From positions 1 through 8,277 of the forward strand of contig JBILVQ010000134.1 in assembly GCA_044370375.1 (NCBI GenBank): DNA of 8,277 bases, read 5' to 3'. The notes beneath the pieces are model-generated. The model saw nothing but the letters and a program-made list of their open reading frames with translations. It was not told where the DNA came from and ran no database searches. The stretch is from JBILVQ01 sp044370375. Its GTDB lineage: Bacteria; Bacteroidota; Bacteroidia; UBA4408. The translations under genes were made by a program, and so were the position numbers. Shown piece by piece: positions 6,187 to 8,277 of the stretch (positions are counted from its first letter, which is position 1; every line of letters begins with the position of its first letter).

Positions 6187-6280
6187 TTCTTTCAATTTAA
6201 GTTTTGCCGGATAAAGCAAAGGAATTTAGAGATCACTGTTGTGAAGAAAATTAGGAAGGAAGTTGGTTGTGGTAATATGT

Positions 6281-6658
6281 TTAAATCCAATCCAAATCCT
6301 TGACAGTCATTTTGTCAACTACCTTACCAGTGTGTAAAGTTGTTTTAGGCTCGAAAAGGAGGTTGAGTACAATTTCTCCGTTGGTGTGCGGTCGATGTTC
6401 AACACCTTTTGGAACGATTAGGATTTCTCCTTCCTTTACTTCTATTGTTTGGCCATCTCTAAAGTCCATCAGGAGTGTACCTTTGAACACCATAAAAAGT
6501 TCATCTTCATTTTCATGACTATGCCAAACAAAGTCATTTTTGAGTTTGCAAAGTTTCACATATTGTCCATTGAGTTCTCCAATAATGTGAGGTGTCCAAT
6601 GCTTGTCAAACATGGAGAACTTCTCCATGATATTTATTGGTTTGATGTCAATCAACAT
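6281..6658 (-). CDS. single-domain cupin protein
   Basis: A 125-aa one-domain cupin. Motif 1 is H46-S-H48-x4-E53-x6-G60 within FVWHSHENEDELFMVFKG, and motif 2 is G77-x5-P83-x-G85-x2-H88 within GEILIVPKGVEHRP. The four metal ligands H46, H48, E53 and H88 are therefore all present, so a divalent metal site is likely. The conserved start IKPINIMEKFSMFDKHWTP and the end LFEPKTTLHTGKVV are typical of a Bacteroidota cupin group without known substrate. The frame can be extended to a TTG at 6685, but ATG at 6658 gives the family's N-terminus and leaves room for a leader after the -7 box. It follows the AraC gene by 92 nt with its own promoter signals. An enzymatic role versus ligand sensing is undecided. 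Confidence 0.9.
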   Translation of the reverse strand: MLIDIKPINIMEKFSMFDKHWTPHIIGELNGQYVKLCKLKNDFVWHSHENEDELFMVFKGTLLMDFRDGQTIEVKEGEILIVPKGVEHRPHTNGEIVLNLLFEPKTTLHTGKVVDKMTVKDLDWI

Positions 6659-6697
6659 GTTCCGGCTTTTGATGGTATGAGTCAAAAATTTAGTTCA

Positions 6698-6710
6698 TTT
6701 GTTGAACAAA
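6698..6710. promoter_or_regulatory. palindromic operator-like site in the cupin promoter
   Basis: TTTGTTGAACAAA is a perfect inverted repeat with 6-bp arms and one central base. It overlaps the G end of the -7 box and the expected transcription start, where a bound repressor would block initiation. No protein can be assigned; AraC-type proteins more often bind direct repeats. Confidence 0.35.
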
Positions 6711-6714
6711 GGTA
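6707..6714 (-). promoter_or_regulatory. -7 box (TACCTTTG) for the cupin gene
   Basis: The minus strand reads TACCTTTG, matching TAnnTTTG. It leaves 48 nt to the chosen ATG, giving a leader of about 40 nt. No clear -33 element is seen. Confidence 0.45.
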
Positions 6715-6750
6715 TTGAAAGGTGTAGGCGGAAAATAGTAAAAAAATGCT

Positions 6751-7473
6751 CTATTTAAAATTCTTGGGTGTAATAGCCCACATTTTTTTAAAATACTTTA
6801 TAAAATGACTTTGATCAAAAAAACCTAATTCATAAGCTACATCGGTTGATTGTTTGCCATTTTCTAGTAGACCCTTTGCCTTAATAGTTTTCTCTTGTTG
6901 TTTTAGCTGACCAATGGTTAATCCACATTCTTTTTTGAATTTTCGCTGGAAATGAAACTTGCTCAAATTGGCTTCTTTAGCGAGCTCATCAATCGTTAAA
7001 TCATGCTTTAATTCGGGTAAAATATTCATTGAAGTTTTTAGTTCGCTAATTTGTTCTGCTATTGGCAGACAAAGTGATTCGACAATTTCACTAACCAATT
7101 CTTCTATTTCTTCCTTACTGTTTTTATGATTTATATTGTTGAGTAAATTGTTAAGGTGGAAAACTTCTTCGGGATTAATAACTTTCTGCGTCAAAATTAT
7201 TTTTCCGTCATTTCGCAGAAAATATTCCGGTGGAATAAAAAAGGCTTTATAAATGGTAGTTTCAGAGATAGCATTTCTGTGAACTTTAAAGGGTTCTAGG
7301 ATTAGCATTTCGGTTTCACAAATTTGTATGCTTTGGTCTTTTAACTCGTAAAAGACAGATCCCTTTTCAACCTCGATGAATGTATAGCTATCGTGAAAGT
7401 GCCAGGGATATTGATGCTTTGAAATTTTTCCTTCAAAGATTTCTATGTCAAAGTACTTCTTGTAGTTTACCAT
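6751..7473 (-). CDS. AraC-family transcriptional regulator with cupin-like sensor domain
   Basis: From ATG at 7473 the protein has 240 aa. Residues 1-90 resemble an AraC-type beta-barrel sensor (YPWHFHDSYTFIEVEKGSVFYEL with H25 and H27, then MLILEPFKVHRN). Residues 100-150 are a helical linker. Residues 158-240 form the paired helix-turn-helix DNA-binding domain: TIDELAKEANLSKFHFQRKFKK for the first, and STDVAYELGFFDQSHFIKYFKK followed by AITPKNFK for the second. A GTG at 7515 could extend it by 14 residues, but these do not look like the family. It lies first in the minus-strand block, so local control of the cupin gene or the downstream operon is a reasonable guess. No ligand can be predicted. 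A near-consensus -7 sequence TAAATTTC lies on the minus strand at 7524-7517. Confidence 0.9.
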   Translation of the reverse strand: MVNYKKYFDIEIFEGKISKHQYPWHFHDSYTFIEVEKGSVFYELKDQSIQICETEMLILEPFKVHRNAISETTIYKAFFIPPEYFLRNDGKIILTQKVINPEEVFHLNNLLNNINHKNSKEEIEELVSEIVESLCLPIAEQISELKTSMNILPELKHDLTIDELAKEANLSKFHFQRKFKKECGLTIGQLKQQEKTIKAKGLLENGKQSTDVAYELGFFDQSHFIKYFKKMWAITPKNFK

Positions 7474-7952
7474 AGGTTTTGATATTTTAAACGGAATACA
7501 CAATTTACATAGCACTGAAATTTAGAATTTTCAGAATAAAAAGTACTTTCGACTTTTCGGAAATAGTTAAGAAGTTCAATTGAAGATTCTCTTAATTCAG
7601 TTTTGTTAAACAGTTTGAAATTATTTTCGTTGAAGTTCATGGTGTCGATTTTCTGGAATAAAGGCTAAGGCAGACGGGTATATAACCACCCAAAGTCCTT
7701 AATTCATCCCTTCTTCAAAAATACTACAAAGCATGCACCTTTCAAATTTAATATTGAAAAATTATTTCCATGGTTTCCTGATAGCCATTGAAGCTCCGAT
7801 AGCAATCTGAGGCCTGAAAGCCGTAGAAAGGTTTTTTGGGGAGCCTGAGGGGTTTGAATTCGCTTCTTTTTAGGTATTAGTTAACACCGAGTAGAAAAGA
7901 AAAGACTCTCTAAGCCAAAGAGCATAGGGGAGGGGCTTTTGGAGATGCGAGG
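7474..7952. other. gene-free AT-rich region
   Basis: No coding frame on either strand looks real. A decayed hairpin, GCTCCGAT-AGCA-ATCTGAGGC (7793-7813), resembles an imperfect copy of a palindromic intergenic element. The G/C-rich tail to about 7860 and the purine-rich stretch 7890-7940 have no assigned role. Confidence 0.5.
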
Positions 7953-8165
7953 CTAAATTTTATGTGCCGATCTGTTCTTCGTCCGAAGCCCGGTTATTTT
8001 ATATTTGTTCAAAAATATTGCAAAATTATACGACCAATTAATTTCTCTCAACACTGTTGAGAGTTTTGGAGAATCCTTGTAAGTCTCGTAAAACTGCTTC
8101 ATTCTCCGCAAAAATACAGCAATTAGTAATTTATTCTCCGCAGGTAAATCTTGGATATATCCTTT
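7953..8165 (-). pseudogene. remnant of a DUF1016/YhcG-type PDDEXK nuclease gene
   Basis: A minus frame open from 8165 to a TAG at 7955-7953 encodes RRMKQFYETYKD (from about 8108) followed by SPKLSTVLREINWSYNFAIF. This matches, from memory, the end of the N-terminal DUF1016 domain of YhcG-family proteins, where a GFS..N..RMKQFYETY segment is followed by LSTLLREISWSHNL. Similarity stops abruptly after NFAIF (about 8013), where a family member would continue with a CKT..EREFY-like segment. Upstream of 8108 the match is weak and a TAA interrupts the frame at 8168-8166. Both ends of the gene, including the PDDEXK nuclease domain, are missing, so this is a fragment and not a functional gene. From its ATG at 8102 only 49 residues could be made. 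Confidence 0.6.
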
Positions 8166-8277
8166 TTATGAGTCGTTTGATTCATGAGGAATGGGACAAA
8201 AACATTCTGACGAACGTGATTATGATTATTTGTGCTCAATTATTTGCAAATCCTAGGTCTTCTTCGCTCAATTCAAA

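Noticed and set aside
6659..6685. TTG start at 6685 for the cupin gene
   Set aside because: The nine extra residues do not match the family's N-terminus, while ATG at 6658 does.
7474..7515. GTG start at 7515 for the AraC-type gene
   Set aside because: The added 14 residues look unlike AraC N-termini; ATG at 7473 gives a normal start.
7572..7584. AGTTCAATTGAAG, also present near 4209-4221
   Set aside because: A 13-base match centred on a simple AT-rich palindrome; flanks are unrelated, so chance is sufficient.
8236..8277. 13-codon minus-strand tail (FELSEEDLGFANN, then stop) at the right edge
   Set aside because: It could be the C-terminus of a gene beyond the window, but it is too short to identify or support.

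Overview
This window looks like chromosomal DNA from a member of the Bacteroidota, probably outside Bacteroides itself and closer to the Chitinophagales/Sphingobacteriales/Cytophagales. Supporting signs are AT-rich leaders without Shine-Dalgarno motifs, several TAnnTTTG -7 boxes typical of the Bacteroidota housekeeping sigma factor, a secreted delta-60 repeat protein, an aldolase-accD pair, and protein families common in this phylum. The assignment is inferred from these features; no rRNA or tRNA gene is present.

Layout. Positions 1-624 (minus) hold the N-terminal part of a secreted delta-60 repeat (DUF5122) protein that runs off the left edge. Positions 625-1212 are a divergent spacer containing a plus-strand region with strong RNA-like folding (893-1074). 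Positions 1213-3138 (plus) carry a class I fructose-bisphosphate aldolase (fbaB) and the acetyl-CoA carboxylase beta subunit (accD), closed by a clear intrinsic terminator at about 3164-3188. Positions 3189-3737 are a spacer between convergent genes packed with short repeats: two identical 51-bp copies exactly 300 bp apart, two identical 19-bp copies exactly 50 bp apart, and a CACAGAG cluster. Positions 3738-4151 (minus) encode a small four-helix membrane protein.

Positions 4332-7473 are a minus-strand block of six genes. In transcription order they are an AraC-type regulator, a one-domain cupin, a 112-aa protein of a family sometimes labelled 'n-acetylglutamate synthase', an OsmC-family peroxidase-like protein, a carbon-nitrogen (nitrilase-superfamily) hydrolase and a cysteine-rich DUF1272 protein. 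The last four are tightly packed (11-nt gap, abutting stop/start, TAATG overlap) and are very probably co-transcribed. A -7 box overlapped by a 13-bp palindrome lies before the cupin gene. The set suggests a small stress or detoxification module, but no pathway can be assigned from sequence alone.

Positions 7474-8277 contain no intact gene. The right part holds a short broken remnant of a DUF1016/YhcG-type nuclease gene and several hairpins, which suggests a decayed accessory region.

The most interesting items are the candidate structured RNA at 893-1074, the exactly spaced repeats at 3307-3657, and the compact OsmC/nitrilase/DUF1272 operon. No complete new defence or mobile system is visible.
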